A stretch of DNA of 64,000 nucleotides from Bradyrhizobium sp. CSS354 (GCF_029051725.1 NZ_JAACFU010000005.1:186001-250000), one strand, 5' to 3'. Counted from the stretch's first letter, positions 52,667-63,445 are shown. Notes: generated by a model not told the origin, from the letters alone. Numbers and translations are program-made.

Positions 52667-53536
52667 ATGACCTCAATCCTCACCAACCTGTTCGATGGCG
52701 TTGCCTACGGCATGCTGCTGTTCGTGCTGGCTTGCGGGCTCGCGGTCACGCTCGGCTTGATGAACTTCGTCAACCTCGCCCATGGCGCCTTCGCCATGGC
52801 CGGCGGCTATGTCTGCATGGTGCTGGTCAACCGGATGGGCTGGCCATTCTTCGCTGCATTGCCGCTTGCCTTCGTCTCCTCTGCTGCGATCGGCATCGTG
52901 CTCGAGCGCACGCTGTACCGACACCTCTATGCGCGCAGCCATCTCGATCAGGTGCTGTTCACGATCGGCCTCACGTTCATGTCGGTCGCGGCCGTCGACT
53001 ACATCCAGGGCTCCTCGCGGGTCTTCATCAACTTGCCGGCAGCGCTCCAGGGCCAGTTCGACGTGTTCGGCGTCGGCATCGGCCGCTACCGCCTGATGAT
53101 CATCGTGATCTGCGGGCTGCTCACCATTGGTCTCCAGATGGTGCTGGCCAAGACGCGGTTCGGCAGCCGTCTGCGCGCCGCGGTCGACGATCCCCGCGCC
53201 GCGAGCGGCCTCGGCATCAACGTGCCGCAGGTGTTCGCTTTCACATTTGCCTTTGGTTGCGGCCTGGCTGGTCTCGGCGGCGCGCTGAGTGCCGAAATCC
53301 TCGGCCTCGACCCGTACTTTCCGCTGAAGTTCATGATCTACTTCCTGATCGTGGTCACCGTGGGCGGCTCGTCCTCGATCACCGGCCCGTTTCTGGCCTC
53401 GCTGCTGCTCGGCATCGGCGACGTCGCTGGCAAATATTACGTCCCGAAGATGGGGCCTTTCGTGATCTACACCATGATGATCGTGATCCTGATCTGGCGC
53501 CCGAACGGTCTGTTCGGCCGCACGGCCGCGCGTTGA
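52667..53536 (+). CDS. livH: LIV-type ABC transporter permease LivH
   Basis: A 289-residue membrane protein with about eight hydrophobic segments. TNLFDGVAYGMLLFVLACGL and MNFVNLAHGAFAMAGGY are the LivH landmarks, with RAAVDDPRAASGLGINV as the coupling loop. It is the first permease gene of the rightward operon and ends 8 bases before livM. Confidence 0.92.
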   Translation: MTSILTNLFDGVAYGMLLFVLACGLAVTLGLMNFVNLAHGAFAMAGGYVCMVLVNRMGWPFFAALPLAFVSSAAIGIVLERTLYRHLYARSHLDQVLFTIGLTFMSVAAVDYIQGSSRVFINLPAALQGQFDVFGVGIGRYRLMIIVICGLLTIGLQMVLAKTRFGSRLRAAVDDPRAASGLGINVPQVFAFTFAFGCGLAGLGGALSAEILGLDPYFPLKFMIYFLIVVTVGGSSSITGPFLASLLLGIGDVAGKYYVPKMGPFVIYTMMIVILIWRPNGLFGRTAAR

Positions 53537-53544
53537 GTTCGCCG

Positions 53545-54573
53545 ATGAGCGCCTCCTCCGACGTCGGCTATCACGCCCAGCGCAAGGCCCGCTGGCATTA
53601 TGGCGAGGCCGCTTTCTGGCTGATCGTGCTGGCCTGCGGCTTCGTATTTCCCACGCGTTATTTGATCATGACGGACATCCTGCGGCTCGCGCTGTTTGCG
53701 ATGTCGCTCGATCTGATCCTCGGCTACGCTGGCATCGTCTCGCTCGGCCATGCCGCCTTCTTCGGCGTCGGCGCCTACGCGGCAGGGCTTCTTGCGCTGC
53801 ACGGAATCATCAACGAACCCGTGCTTGCGCTTGTCGTCGCCGGCCTTGTCGCGATGGTGCTCGGATTCGCCACCAGCTTCCTCGTGATCCGCGGCGTCGA
53901 CCTGACGCGGCTGATGGTGACGCTCGGCATCGCGTTGTTGCTCGAGGCGCTGGCCGAACGCTTCTCCAACATCACCGGCGGCACCGACGGCCTGCAGGGT
54001 ATCGAGATGCAGCCGATCTTCAGTGAGATCCCATTCGATATGTTCGGCAAGACCGGCTTCTTCTATTCGCTCGCCGTTCTGTTCCTGTTGTTCCTGTTCG
54101 CCCGCCGCGTCGTGCATTCCCCGTTCGGACTGTCATTGCGCGCGATCAAGAACAACCCGCTGCGCGCGGCCGCTATCGGCATCCCCGTCAACCGCCGCTT
54201 GATTGCGATCTACACGCTCGCAGCGTTCTATGCCGGCATCGCAGGCGCGCTGTTCACCCAGACCACTGCGATCGCCTCGCTCGACGTGTTCTCCTTCGAG
54301 CGCTCGGCGGACCTGATGCTGGTGCTCGTGATCGGCGGCACCGGCTATCTCTACGGCGGGCTGATCGGCGCAGTGCTGTTTCGAATGCTGCAGGAATTGT
54401 TCTCCACCATCACCCCGCAATACTGGCAGTTCTGGATCGGCCTCGTGCTCGTCGTGATCGTCCTTGTCGGCCGGCAGCGACTGCATCGCTGGATGCTGTA
54501 TGTGCCCAATCTGGTCATCAGGCAGATAGCCGGGCGCAAGGCCGTCGTCGCCGTACCGGAGAGCGACGCATGA
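53545..54573 (+). CDS. livM: LIV-type ABC transporter permease LivM
   Basis: A 342-residue membrane protein. LILGYAGIVSLGHAAFFGVG and SLRAIKNNPLRAAAIGI are the LivM signatures. ATG 53545 is chosen, because longer readings run back through livH in another frame. Its end overlaps livG by four bases (ATGA). Confidence 0.9.
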   Translation: MSASSDVGYHAQRKARWHYGEAAFWLIVLACGFVFPTRYLIMTDILRLALFAMSLDLILGYAGIVSLGHAAFFGVGAYAAGLLALHGIINEPVLALVVAGLVAMVLGFATSFLVIRGVDLTRLMVTLGIALLLEALAERFSNITGGTDGLQGIEMQPIFSEIPFDMFGKTGFFYSLAVLFLLFLFARRVVHSPFGLSLRAIKNNPLRAAAIGIPVNRRLIAIYTLAAFYAGIAGALFTQTTAIASLDVFSFERSADLMLVLVIGGTGYLYGGLIGAVLFRMLQELFSTITPQYWQFWIGLVLVVIVLVGRQRLHRWMLYVPNLVIRQIAGRKAVVAVPESDA

Positions 54574-55325
54574 TCATTGCGCTCGAAACCCAAAGTCTCG
54601 AAAAGCAGTTTGGCGGTCTGCGTGTCACTCGCGACTTGTCGCTAAAAATCGAACAAGGCGCCCGTCACGCGCTGATCGGCCCGAACGGCGCCGGCAAGAC
54701 CACGGTCATCAACCAGCTCACCGGCGTGCTCAAGCCGAACTCGGGCCGCATCCTGCTCGAAGGGCAGGACATCACGGATCTGCCCGTGCACAAGCGCGTC
54801 TTGCGCGGCTTGTCGCGCACCTTCCAGATCAACCAGCTCTATCCCGACCTGACTCCGCTCGAGACCATCGGTCTCGCTGTCTCCGAGCGCCTCGGCCATG
54901 GCGGCGACTGGTGGCGGCGGATGGGCACGCGCAGCGACGTCAACGGCGAGATCGCCGACCTCCTGACGCGCTTTCACCTGCTCGACGTCATGAACGAACA
55001 GACCGTGACGCTGCCTTACGGCAAGCAGCGCCTGCTCGAGATCGCGGTCGCGATCGCCGCCAAGCCGCGCGTGCTGCTGCTGGACGAGCCCGCTGCCGGC
55101 GTGCCCGAGAGCGAGCGCCACGACATTCTTGCCGTCGTAGGCAGCCTGCCGCGCGACGTCACCGTGCTGCTGATCGAGCACGACATGGACCTGGTGTTCT
55201 CCTTCGCCGACCGCATCTCTGTCCTGGTCTCAGGCGCGCTGCTCACCGAAGGTCCGCCCGAGCAGGTTGCGCGCGACCCGCAGGTCAAGGCGGTCTATCT
55301 CGGCGAGGAGGCGGTCAATGTCTGA
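54570..55325 (+). CDS. livG: LIV-type ABC transporter ATP-binding protein LivG
   Basis: A 251-residue ATPase with Walker A GPNGAGKTT, a PYGKQRLLEIAVAIA stretch in place of the usual LSGG signature, and Walker B VLLLDEPAAG. The altered signature (TLPYGKQR) is common in LivG proteins. It overlaps both livM and livF, in a fully coupled operon. Confidence 0.92.
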   Translation: MIIALETQSLEKQFGGLRVTRDLSLKIEQGARHALIGPNGAGKTTVINQLTGVLKPNSGRILLEGQDITDLPVHKRVLRGLSRTFQINQLYPDLTPLETIGLAVSERLGHGGDWWRRMGTRSDVNGEIADLLTRFHLLDVMNEQTVTLPYGKQRLLEIAVAIAAKPRVLLLDEPAAGVPESERHDILAVVGSLPRDVTVLLIEHDMDLVFSFADRISVLVSGALLTEGPPEQVARDPQVKAVYLGEEAVNV

Positions 55326-56034
55326 CCTGCTCGCGATCGACTCGCTTCGAGCCGGCTACGGCGAGGCCGTGGTGCTGCCGAACATGTCGCTGCGTCTAGC
55401 CGAAGGTCAGGTGCTGGCGCTGTTGGGGCGCAACGGCACCGGCAAGACCACGCTGATCAACTCCATCGTCGGCGTCACCCGTCGCTTCTCCGGCACTGTC
55501 GGGCTGGGTGGTACCGACGTCACGACCTTGCGGCCGGACCAGCGGGCGCGCGCCGGGATTGGCTGGGTGCCGCAGGAGCGCAACATCTTCCGCTCTCTCA
55601 CGGTGGAGGAGAACATGTCCGCAGTGGCCCAGCCCGGCGCCTGGACCGTCGAGAGGGTTTACGAGATGTTCCCGCGGCTGAAGGAGCGGCGTAGCAATTT
55701 CGGCAACCAGCTCTCCGGCGGCGAGCAGCAGATGCTGGCGATCGGCCGCGCGCTGACCCTCAATCCGAAAGTGCTTCTCCTGGACGAGCCGACCGAGGGC
55801 CTTGCCCCCATCATCGTCGAGGAGCTCTTGAAAGCGATCGGGACCATCACGCGGGGGGGCGGCATCTGCTCGATCATCGTCGAGCAGAATGCCCAAAAGA
55901 TTCTGGGGCTGGCCGACCGTGTTGTGATATTGGAGCGCGGAACGATCGTCCACGACGCCCCGAGCGCCGCGCTGAAGGCCGACCCGTCGGTCCTCGAGCG
56001 CCACCTCGGCGTCGCAGGGGCGGCGGCCCACTAA
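55318..56034 (+). CDS. livF: LIV-type ABC transporter ATP-binding protein LivF
   Basis: A 238-residue ATPase: Walker A GRNGTGKTT, signature LSGGEQQML, Walker B VLLLDEPTEGL and IIVEQNA. ATG 55318 overlaps the livG stop by eight bases. It is the last transporter gene; a MetE-like gene follows after 19 bases and could be cotranscribed. Confidence 0.93.
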   Translation: MSDLLAIDSLRAGYGEAVVLPNMSLRLAEGQVLALLGRNGTGKTTLINSIVGVTRRFSGTVGLGGTDVTTLRPDQRARAGIGWVPQERNIFRSLTVEENMSAVAQPGAWTVERVYEMFPRLKERRSNFGNQLSGGEQQMLAIGRALTLNPKVLLLDEPTEGLAPIIVEELLKAIGTITRGGGICSIIVEQNAQKILGLADRVVILERGTIVHDAPSAALKADPSVLERHLGVAGAAAH

Positions 56035-56053
56035 AAATAACTGGGAGTAAGAA

Positions 56054-57172
56054 ATGCAGCGAACCAAAGCCCCCTTCCGCGCCGACGAGGTCGGCAGCCT
56101 CCTGCGTCCCGCCAAGATCAAGGAAGCCCGCGCCAGGCTGGAGAAGGGCGAGATCTCGGCCGACGATCTGCGCAAGATCGAGGACATGGAGATCGAGAAG
56201 GTCGTGCATAAGCAGGCCTCGCTCGGCCTGAAGCTCGCGACCGACGGCGAATTCCGCCGCTCCTGGTGGCATTTCGACTTCCTGGCCAAGCTCACCGGCT
56301 GCGAAATGTTCCACCCCGACACGGGCATCCAGTTCGCGGGCGTCGAGACGCGGCATGACGCGGTGCGGGTGATCGGCAAGCTCGATTTCCCCGATGACCA
56401 CCCGATGCTGGATCACTTCCGCTTCCTGAAGAAGGTCGCCGACCAGGCCCACGTCACCGCCAAGATGACGATCCCTTCGCCGGCGGTGCTGCACTTCCGC
56501 GGTGGCCGCAAGGCGATCTCCAAGGACGTCTATCCCGATCTCGACGCCTTCTACGAAGACCTCGGCAAGACCTACCGCAAGGCCGTGAAGGCGTTCTACG
56601 ACGCCGGCTGCCGCTATCTCCAGTTCGACGACACCGTGTGGGCCTATCTCTGCTCGCCGGACGAACTGCAGAAGGCGCGGGAGCGGGGCGACAATCCCGA
56701 GGGTCTCCAGCAGATCTATGCGCGCGTCATCAACTACGCGCTGGCCGAGAAGCCCGCCGACATGGTGGTGACGACGCATGTCTGCCGCGGCAATTTCCGT
56801 TCGACCTGGATTTCGTCAGGCGGCTACGAGCCGGTTGCCGAGACCATGCTCGCCGGCACCAATTACGACGGCTATTTCCTTGAATATGACAGCGACCGTG
56901 CCGGTGGCTTCGAGCCGCTGCGCTTCCTGCCCAAGGGCAACAAGGTCGTCGTGGTCGGCGTCATCACCTCGAAGTTCGGTGAGCTCGAGAACAAGGACGC
57001 CATCAAGCGCCGTCTCGAGGAAGCCGCCAAGTTCGCCCCGCTGGAGCAGCTCGCCCTCTCCCCGCAGTGCGGTTTTGCATCGACGGAGGAGGGCAACGTC
57101 CTCTCCGAAGAGGAGCAGTGGGCCAAGCTCAGCCTCGCCGTCGAGATCGCAAAGGAAGTGTGGGGCAATTGA
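56054..57172 (+). CDS. MetE C-terminal-domain-like methyltransferase (cobalamin-independent methionine synthase II family)
   Basis: A 372-residue protein that matches only the C-terminal, zinc-binding half of MetE (full MetE is about 760 residues). FRADEVGSLLRP opens the barrel, THVCRGNFRS gives His and Cys ligands, FLEYDSDRAGGFEPL the Glu, and SPQCGFAS the second Cys. RBS GGGAG precedes the ATG. Such short proteins move a methyl group from varied donors to a thiol, or act as core methionine synthases. Being 19 bases after livF, it may process a compound imported by the LIV system, possibly a methylated one. The true donor is unknown. Confidence 0.82.
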   Translation: MQRTKAPFRADEVGSLLRPAKIKEARARLEKGEISADDLRKIEDMEIEKVVHKQASLGLKLATDGEFRRSWWHFDFLAKLTGCEMFHPDTGIQFAGVETRHDAVRVIGKLDFPDDHPMLDHFRFLKKVADQAHVTAKMTIPSPAVLHFRGGRKAISKDVYPDLDAFYEDLGKTYRKAVKAFYDAGCRYLQFDDTVWAYLCSPDELQKARERGDNPEGLQQIYARVINYALAEKPADMVVTTHVCRGNFRSTWISSGGYEPVAETMLAGTNYDGYFLEYDSDRAGGFEPLRFLPKGNKVVVVGVITSKFGELENKDAIKRRLEEAAKFAPLEQLALSPQCGFASTEEGNVLSEEEQWAKLSLAVEIAKEVWGN

Positions 57173-57223
57173 GCTCTACGCAGCCCGTCTCGTGAGTGAC
57201 GGTTAACTGGTGCAACACCCTCG

Positions 57224-57348
57224 GTGTCGTCCCGGCGAAGGCCGGGACCCATACCCCAGGGAGATGTTGTGGCGCGAAGGCGGCAACTCCGAGTCTTCGC
57301 CAAACTACGTCCTGTGGTTATCGGTCCCGGCCTTCGCCGGGACGACAC
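57224..57348. repeat. Rhizobiales-type repeat with 26-base inverted arms
   Basis: Arms 57224-57249 and 57323-57348 are perfect reverse complements (26 bases), and each arm is itself a hairpin CCCGGC-GAAG-GCCGGG. The 73-base centre has no gene. It lies in the gap after the MetE-like gene and before the convergent TPR-caspase gene and could end transcription from both sides. Confidence 0.85.
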
Positions 57349-57394
57349 TGAGTATGAGCACGACGCTTCGCCTCACCGCAGCAGACACGCCCCC

Positions 57395-59113
57395 TCACTT
57401 CTCCGCCAGATAAACCTCGCCCAGTAGCGACGAGTTCGACCACGGCACCTGCTTGTTCTTCGTTGTCGACACCACCTCGGCCCGCACTCGCGTCAGCATC
57501 TGCTGCACTTCCAGGCCCGGCGTGCCGAGATGGCGCGAGAGCGCGGCGGAGAACGGCGAGTTGGCACCCTCGCCGTCGAGCGCGACCTGGCCCGGTGCAG
57601 TGGCGAAAGCGATCAGCGTGCCGGCGCCGAGCGTCGCACCGGCTCCGAGACTCGTTGGCGCCGCGAGGCCCGAGGCAGCCTCGATGGCGCGGTTGACGCC
57701 GGCTGATGCGACCTGCCGTGCCATCGGATTATTGCGGCAGGCATCGAAGATCAAAATGTTGGTGCGGACCTGGTCGTCGAGGCCGGCCATGATCGTGTCC
57801 ATGTCGATCATCGCGTCCGTCATCCTCGCACCCGGCTTGAGTTCGACGTCGACGGGAATGAGATAGTTGCGGCCGTCGACCTGCACACCGTGGCCGGCAT
57901 AGTAGACCACCACGACCTGCGCTCGCGCCGCCTCCCGCAAGAAGTCACGCGTCATCTTTTGCATCGCCGCGCGGTCGAGATCGACGCCTTCCGACACGGT
58001 GAAGCCGATGTTGCGCAGGCTCTTCGCAACGGCGCGCGCGTCATTGGGCGGATTGGGTAGCGCCTTGACATGCGCATAGGCGCCATTGCCGATGATCAGC
58101 GCCATGCGCGTGCCACGCGCAGCTGGAGCAGGCGAGGGGGGCGACGCGGGACCCGTCTGCTGGGGAGCCGGCGCCTGTGCCGGCTCCGTCGTCGGTGACG
58201 GCGCATCGCGCGGGATCGGCACGCTTGCGTCGGTGACCAGCGACAGCCGCACCTTTGCGGTGGCCTGATTGGCCTTGCTGCCGGCATCGGAAGCCGCGAT
58301 CGCCAGCGACGCCTTGTAGTCGTCCCTCGCGTGCGCGTAGTCGCCTTTCGCCTCATAGGCTAGCGCGCGATGGGTGTAGCCTGAGATCAGCACGCTGTTC
58401 GGCGGCGTCATGATATTGACTGGCGGCTTCTCTTTCGCGAGCCGGATCGCTTCGCTGCCGTCGGCAATCGCGCGATCGTAATCGCCTCTGACACGCCAGA
58501 CCGCAGTCCGGTTGATCAGCGGCTGCGGCAGCGTCGGGTCGAGCCGGATCGCCTGGTTGATGTCGGCCAGTGCGCCGTCGAGATCGCCAAGTGCCTCCTT
58601 CGCGATGCCGCGGTTCTGGTACGAGAATGCCGATTTGGGATCAGCTTTGATCGACATATCGTAATCGGCAATGGCCTTGGCGTAGTCGCCCTTGCCGCGC
58701 CAGGCATTGCCGCGATTGTGGAAGATGGTACCGCTCGGCGGGCCTAGCTTCAGCGCGTCGTCGAAATCGGCGATCGCAATCTCGTACTCGCCTCTGTCGT
58801 AGTAGGCCGATCCCCTGAGATTATAGGCCGCCTGGCTCGGCTGGAGCCGGATCGCTTCCGTGGCGTCGGTGATGACCTTTGGGTAATCGCCCTTCTTGTT
58901 CCAGCCTACCGCGCGCCAGAAGTAGACCGTCGCGAACTGCTCGCCTTTGAACACCTTCAGCGCAATGATCTTGGTGCAAGCGTCGATCATCTGGTCGGCC
59001 GGCGTGGTGTCGGTGGTGCAGAGCGGCCCAAGCTGGTTGCGTGCCTGCGCAAAAGCGGATGCCGACCACAGGGTTGCGGCGAGCACGAAGAGCGCGACGA
59101 GCAGGCGACGCAT
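57395..59113 (-). CDS. Secreted TPR-repeat protein with caspase-like (peptidase C14) domain
   Basis: A 572-residue protein. Residues 1-22 are a signal peptide (to AFAQ). Residues about 60-275 hold five to six TPR units with GDYAKAIADYD-type repeats. A Pro/Ala linker at about 300-335 leads to a caspase domain with His408 (YYAGHG) and Cys459 (FDACRNN), the catalytic pair. Bacterial proteins of this kind are active or regulated proteases in the cell envelope; the role here is unknown. The start ATG 59113 is clear of the divergent gene. Family assignment is secure; function is not. Confidence 0.88.
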   Translation of the reverse strand: MRRLLVALFVLAATLWSASAFAQARNQLGPLCTTDTTPADQMIDACTKIIALKVFKGEQFATVYFWRAVGWNKKGDYPKVITDATEAIRLQPSQAAYNLRGSAYYDRGEYEIAIADFDDALKLGPPSGTIFHNRGNAWRGKGDYAKAIADYDMSIKADPKSAFSYQNRGIAKEALGDLDGALADINQAIRLDPTLPQPLINRTAVWRVRGDYDRAIADGSEAIRLAKEKPPVNIMTPPNSVLISGYTHRALAYEAKGDYAHARDDYKASLAIAASDAGSKANQATAKVRLSLVTDASVPIPRDAPSPTTEPAQAPAPQQTGPASPPSPAPAARGTRMALIIGNGAYAHVKALPNPPNDARAVAKSLRNIGFTVSEGVDLDRAAMQKMTRDFLREAARAQVVVVYYAGHGVQVDGRNYLIPVDVELKPGARMTDAMIDMDTIMAGLDDQVRTNILIFDACRNNPMARQVASAGVNRAIEAASGLAAPTSLGAGATLGAGTLIAFATAPGQVALDGEGANSPFSAALSRHLGTPGLEVQQMLTRVRAEVVSTTKNKQVPWSNSSLLGEVYLAEK

Positions 59114-59285
59114 TGGCAGTGGTCCCGTTGAGGAGAGGCGTCTGTTTGTTGCCCGGCAGCGCGTGGTGGTTCACGGCCTCGCTATTGTCCACACGGCAAA
59201 CCAGGTGGATGTATCCCTATTCCCTCAGTGGGCAGATTTTGCTAGGAGGCATTACCCAACCCTTCTGCCCACTGCGTCCCACTTC

Positions 59286-60641
59286 ATGAAGAATGACGAA
59301 ATCCTGAGCCAAATCACCGAGTTCTGCCGTAAGGCGGACATGGCGGAGTCGACGTTCGGCCGGCGCGCGGTGAACGATGGGAAGCTCGTGCACCGCCTGC
59401 GCGAGGGCAAGCGCATCACGATCGATACTCTGGACCGGATCCAGGCCTACATGGCCGCATCGATGGCCGGTGGCGTGCCGCCGCCGCGCGGACTTCAGGT
59501 GCCCCCGGAAAAGCGCGATCCGCGCGGCAATTTCCGCTTTTTCGAGAATCGCCAGAAATACCTGCTGTTCGTCCACACTTGCAGCGAGAAGCGGGTGGTC
59601 GCCGAGCGCGTGGCGCTGGAGCTTGCCAGCATCCATCCCCGGCCGCCGGCGCTGCGCGTGTTCGATGCCGGCGTTGGCGACGGCACGGTGCTGGCGCGCG
59701 TGCTGCGCTCGATGCATCAGCGCTTTCCGCACATGCCGTTCTATGTCGCCGGCAAGGAGCTCAGTCTCGAGGACCTCCGCCTGACGCTGGACAAGGTGCC
59801 GGATCGCATTTTCGAGCATCCGGCCTCGGTGTTCGTTTTTACCAACATGCTCTACGCGGAGGCGCCCTGGCTCACGCCGGCATCGCCTGCGGCGGCAGCC
59901 GCGACCGTCTGGCACGAGGTTCCCTTGCGGGGTGCTTCCTCGGGCGAGTTCGAGACGCAAATTACGGAATTGAAGCCGTTTTTGGAGCAAAACTGGCGCG
60001 CGGCGGTCAGCCCGCGCACGGGGATGCCGCTCTATGAGCGGCCTGTCGTGCTGGTGCTCTACCGTGAAGACCAGCGGTTTCTGCTCGATTCGACCATTCC
60101 ACGGCCGGGCCAGGCCGAAGCAAATTTCGACCTCGTTATTGCATCCCAGCCATACCGCGCGCTGTCTTCGGTTAATTTCAGGGCGAAACGGATCATTGCG
60201 CCCCTGGCGCGGGCCTTGCGGGCAGGCGGCCGCCTGATCGGAATTCACTCCCACGGCCAGGATCCGGGCATGGAGATGATCCAGGCGATCTGGCCTGGAG
60301 AAAATCCTTTCTCGGTGAGCCGTCATGAGCTATTGCGCGCGGTGAAGTACGAGCTCGGCTCGGTGGGCCGCGACTTAAATTTTAATGCTTATGCAGATAA
60401 CCGCTCGATCTTCAGGTATGATATGGAAGCGCTGCCCAACGAGGTGACAGGCACTATCGGAACCTCGACGGCCTTTGCAGCCTGGAATGCGGCGGTGTAT
60501 GTCGCTCAGATTGAGGACGACCGGTTGACGGAAATGACTCAAAACGGCCGCACTCTGGATGCCGCCAGGGACGTGCTGCGAAAGTACAATGGGCTCTGGT
60601 TTCTCGACGAATCCTACGTCATCTCGCGCCGGCGTGATTGA
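59286..60641 (+). CDS. HTH-headed SAM-methyltransferase-like protein
   Basis: A 451-residue protein starting MKNDEILSQITEFCRKADM. Residues 1-55 look like a lambda-repressor-type helix-turn-helix (AESTFGRRAVNDGKLVHRL with ITIDTLDRIQAYM after). From about 120 a Rossmann core begins with RVFDAGVGDGTVLARVL, the SAM motif I, and later AGGRLIGIHSHG. Combination of a DNA-binding head and a methyltransferase-like body is unusual. The gene ends 60 bases before metK, so a link to SAM level is possible. The longer reading from 58947 overlaps the divergent gene and was rejected. Confidence 0.7.
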   Translation: MKNDEILSQITEFCRKADMAESTFGRRAVNDGKLVHRLREGKRITIDTLDRIQAYMAASMAGGVPPPRGLQVPPEKRDPRGNFRFFENRQKYLLFVHTCSEKRVVAERVALELASIHPRPPALRVFDAGVGDGTVLARVLRSMHQRFPHMPFYVAGKELSLEDLRLTLDKVPDRIFEHPASVFVFTNMLYAEAPWLTPASPAAAAATVWHEVPLRGASSGEFETQITELKPFLEQNWRAAVSPRTGMPLYERPVVLVLYREDQRFLLDSTIPRPGQAEANFDLVIASQPYRALSSVNFRAKRIIAPLARALRAGGRLIGIHSHGQDPGMEMIQAIWPGENPFSVSRHELLRAVKYELGSVGRDLNFNAYADNRSIFRYDMEALPNEVTGTIGTSTAFAAWNAAVYVAQIEDDRLTEMTQNGRTLDAARDVLRKYNGLWFLDESYVISRRRD

Positions 60642-60664
60642 CATCATTCAAAGCTAAATATCGC

Positions 60665-60697
60665 AACGCCCGCCAGCTAGCGGCGGAACAAGGGGTT
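60665..60697 (+). promoter_or_regulatory. Hairpin leader that may mask the metK ribosome site
   Basis: CCGCC (60670-60674) pairs with GGCGG (60682-60686) around AGCTAGC. An alternative pairing of AAC-CCC (60665-60671, one bulged G) with GGGGTT (60692-60697) would cover the ribosome site AGGGG. A small SAM-responsive leader is possible; the match to known SAM/SAH riboswitches is not established. Confidence 0.35.
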
Positions 60698-60701
60698 ACT
60701 G

Positions 60702-61898
<1,197 letters not shown>

Positions 61899-61906
61899 TC
61901 GCCGAC

Positions 61907-61999
61907 GTCATTCCCGGGACGCCGCGACAGCGGCGAACCCGGAATTCTTCCATCGTATCGAGATTCCGGGCTCGCCTCTCCAGGGCGACCCGGAATGAC
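61907..61999. repeat. Palindromic repeat between metK and ahcY
   Basis: The unit opens GTCATTCCCGGG and closes CCCGGAATGAC, near-perfect terminal inverted ends, with further internal pairing. It is a dispersed rhizobial intergenic element. It lies 25 bases before ahcY and could affect readthrough. Confidence 0.75.
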
Positions 62000-62023
62000 C
62001 AATTCAACAACAGGACGCCCGCA

Positions 62024-63445
62024 ATGAACGCGAAGCCCGGCTTCACCGATTACATCGTCAAGGACATTTCGCTCGCCGATTTCGGCCGCAAGGAGCTCTC
62101 GCTCGCCGAGACCGAGATGCCCGGCCTGATGGCCACCCGCGAGGAGTACGGCCCGAAGCAGCCGCTGAAGGGCGCGCGTATCGCGGGCTCGCTGCACATG
62201 ACGATCCAGACCGGCGTGCTGATCGAGACGCTGGCAGCGCTCGGCGCCGACATCCGCTGGGTCTCCTGCAACATCTATTCGACGCAGGACCACGCCGCGG
62301 CGGCAATCGCAGCCGCCGGCATTCCGGTATTCGCCGTCAAGGGTGAGAGCCTTACCGAGTATTGGGACTACACCGCCAAGCTGTTCGACTGGCACGGCGG
62401 CGGTCACCCGAACATGATCCTCGACGACGGCGGCGACGCCACCATGTACGTCCATCTCGGCCTGCGCGCCGAGAACGGCGACACCAAGTTCCTGGACAAG
62501 CCGGGCTCGGAAGAAGAGGAAGTCTTCTTCGCGCTTCTGAAGAAGCAGCTCAAGGAGAAGCCGAAGGGCTACTTCGCCGAGATCGCCAAGAGCATCAAGG
62601 GCGTTTCCGAGGAAACCACCACGGGCGTGCATCGTCTCTATGACATGCAGAAGGCCGGCACGCTGCTATGGCCGGCCATCAACGTCAACGACAGCGTCAC
62701 CAAGTCGAAGTTCGACAACCTCTATGGCTGCCGTGAATCGCTGGTCGACGGCATCCGCCGCGGCACCGACGTGATGATGTCCGGCAAGATCGCGATGGTT
62801 GCGGGCTTCGGCGACGTCGGCAAGGGTTCGGCCGCCTCGCTGCGCCAGGCCGGCTGCCGCGTCATGGTCTCCGAAGTCGATCCGATCTGCGCACTGCAGG
62901 CGGCGATGGAAGGCTATGAAGTCGTGACCATGGAAGACGCCGCGCCCCGCGCCGACATCTTCGTCACCGCGACCGGCAACAAGGACATCATCACGATCGA
63001 GCATATGCGCGCGATGAAGGATCGCGCCATCGTCTGCAACATCGGTCACTTCGACAACGAGATCCAGATCGCGGGTCTGCGCAACCTGAAATGGACCAAC
63101 ATCAAGCCGCAGGTCGACGAGATCGAATTCCCCGACAAGCATCGCATCATCATGCTGTCGGAAGGTCGCCTCGTGAACCTCGGCAACGCGATGGGCCATC
63201 CGTCCTTCGTGATGTCGGCCTCCTTCACCAACCAGACGCTGGCGCAGATCGAGCTTTTCGCCAACAACAAGGACGGCAAGTACAAGAAGGAAGTGTACGT
63301 GCTGCCGAAGTCGCTCGACGAAAAGGTCGCGCGCCTGCACCTCGCCAAGATCGGCGTCAAGCTCACCGAGCTGCGCAAGGACCAGGCCGACTACATCGGC
63401 GTCAAGCAGGAAGGTCCTTACAAGTCGGACCATTACCGGTACTGA
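62024..63445 (+). CDS. ahcY: Adenosylhomocysteinase
   Basis: A 473-residue protein. [20 protein letters not shown] opens it, followed by [12 protein letters not shown], the NAD-binding [21 protein letters not shown] and the typical end YKSDHYRY. It splits S-adenosylhomocysteine to adenosine and homocysteine, removing the inhibitor left by methyltransferases. With metK upstream it forms the core of the SAM cycle. A strong terminator follows. Confidence 0.97.
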   Translation: MNAKPGFTDYIVKDISLADFGRKELSLAETEMPGLMATREEYGPKQPLKGARIAGSLHMTIQTGVLIETLAALGADIRWVSCNIYSTQDHAAAAIAAAGIPVFAVKGESLTEYWDYTAKLFDWHGGGHPNMILDDGGDATMYVHLGLRAENGDTKFLDKPGSEEEEVFFALLKKQLKEKPKGYFAEIAKSIKGVSEETTTGVHRLYDMQKAGTLLWPAINVNDSVTKSKFDNLYGCRESLVDGIRRGTDVMMSGKIAMVAGFGDVGKGSAASLRQAGCRVMVSEVDPICALQAAMEGYEVVTMEDAAPRADIFVTATGNKDIITIEHMRAMKDRAIVCNIGHFDNEIQIAGLRNLKWTNIKPQVDEIEFPDKHRIIMLSEGRLVNLGNAMGHPSFVMSASFTNQTLAQIELFANNKDGKYKKEVYVLPKSLDEKVARLHLAKIGVKLTELRKDQADYIGVKQEGPYKSDHYRY

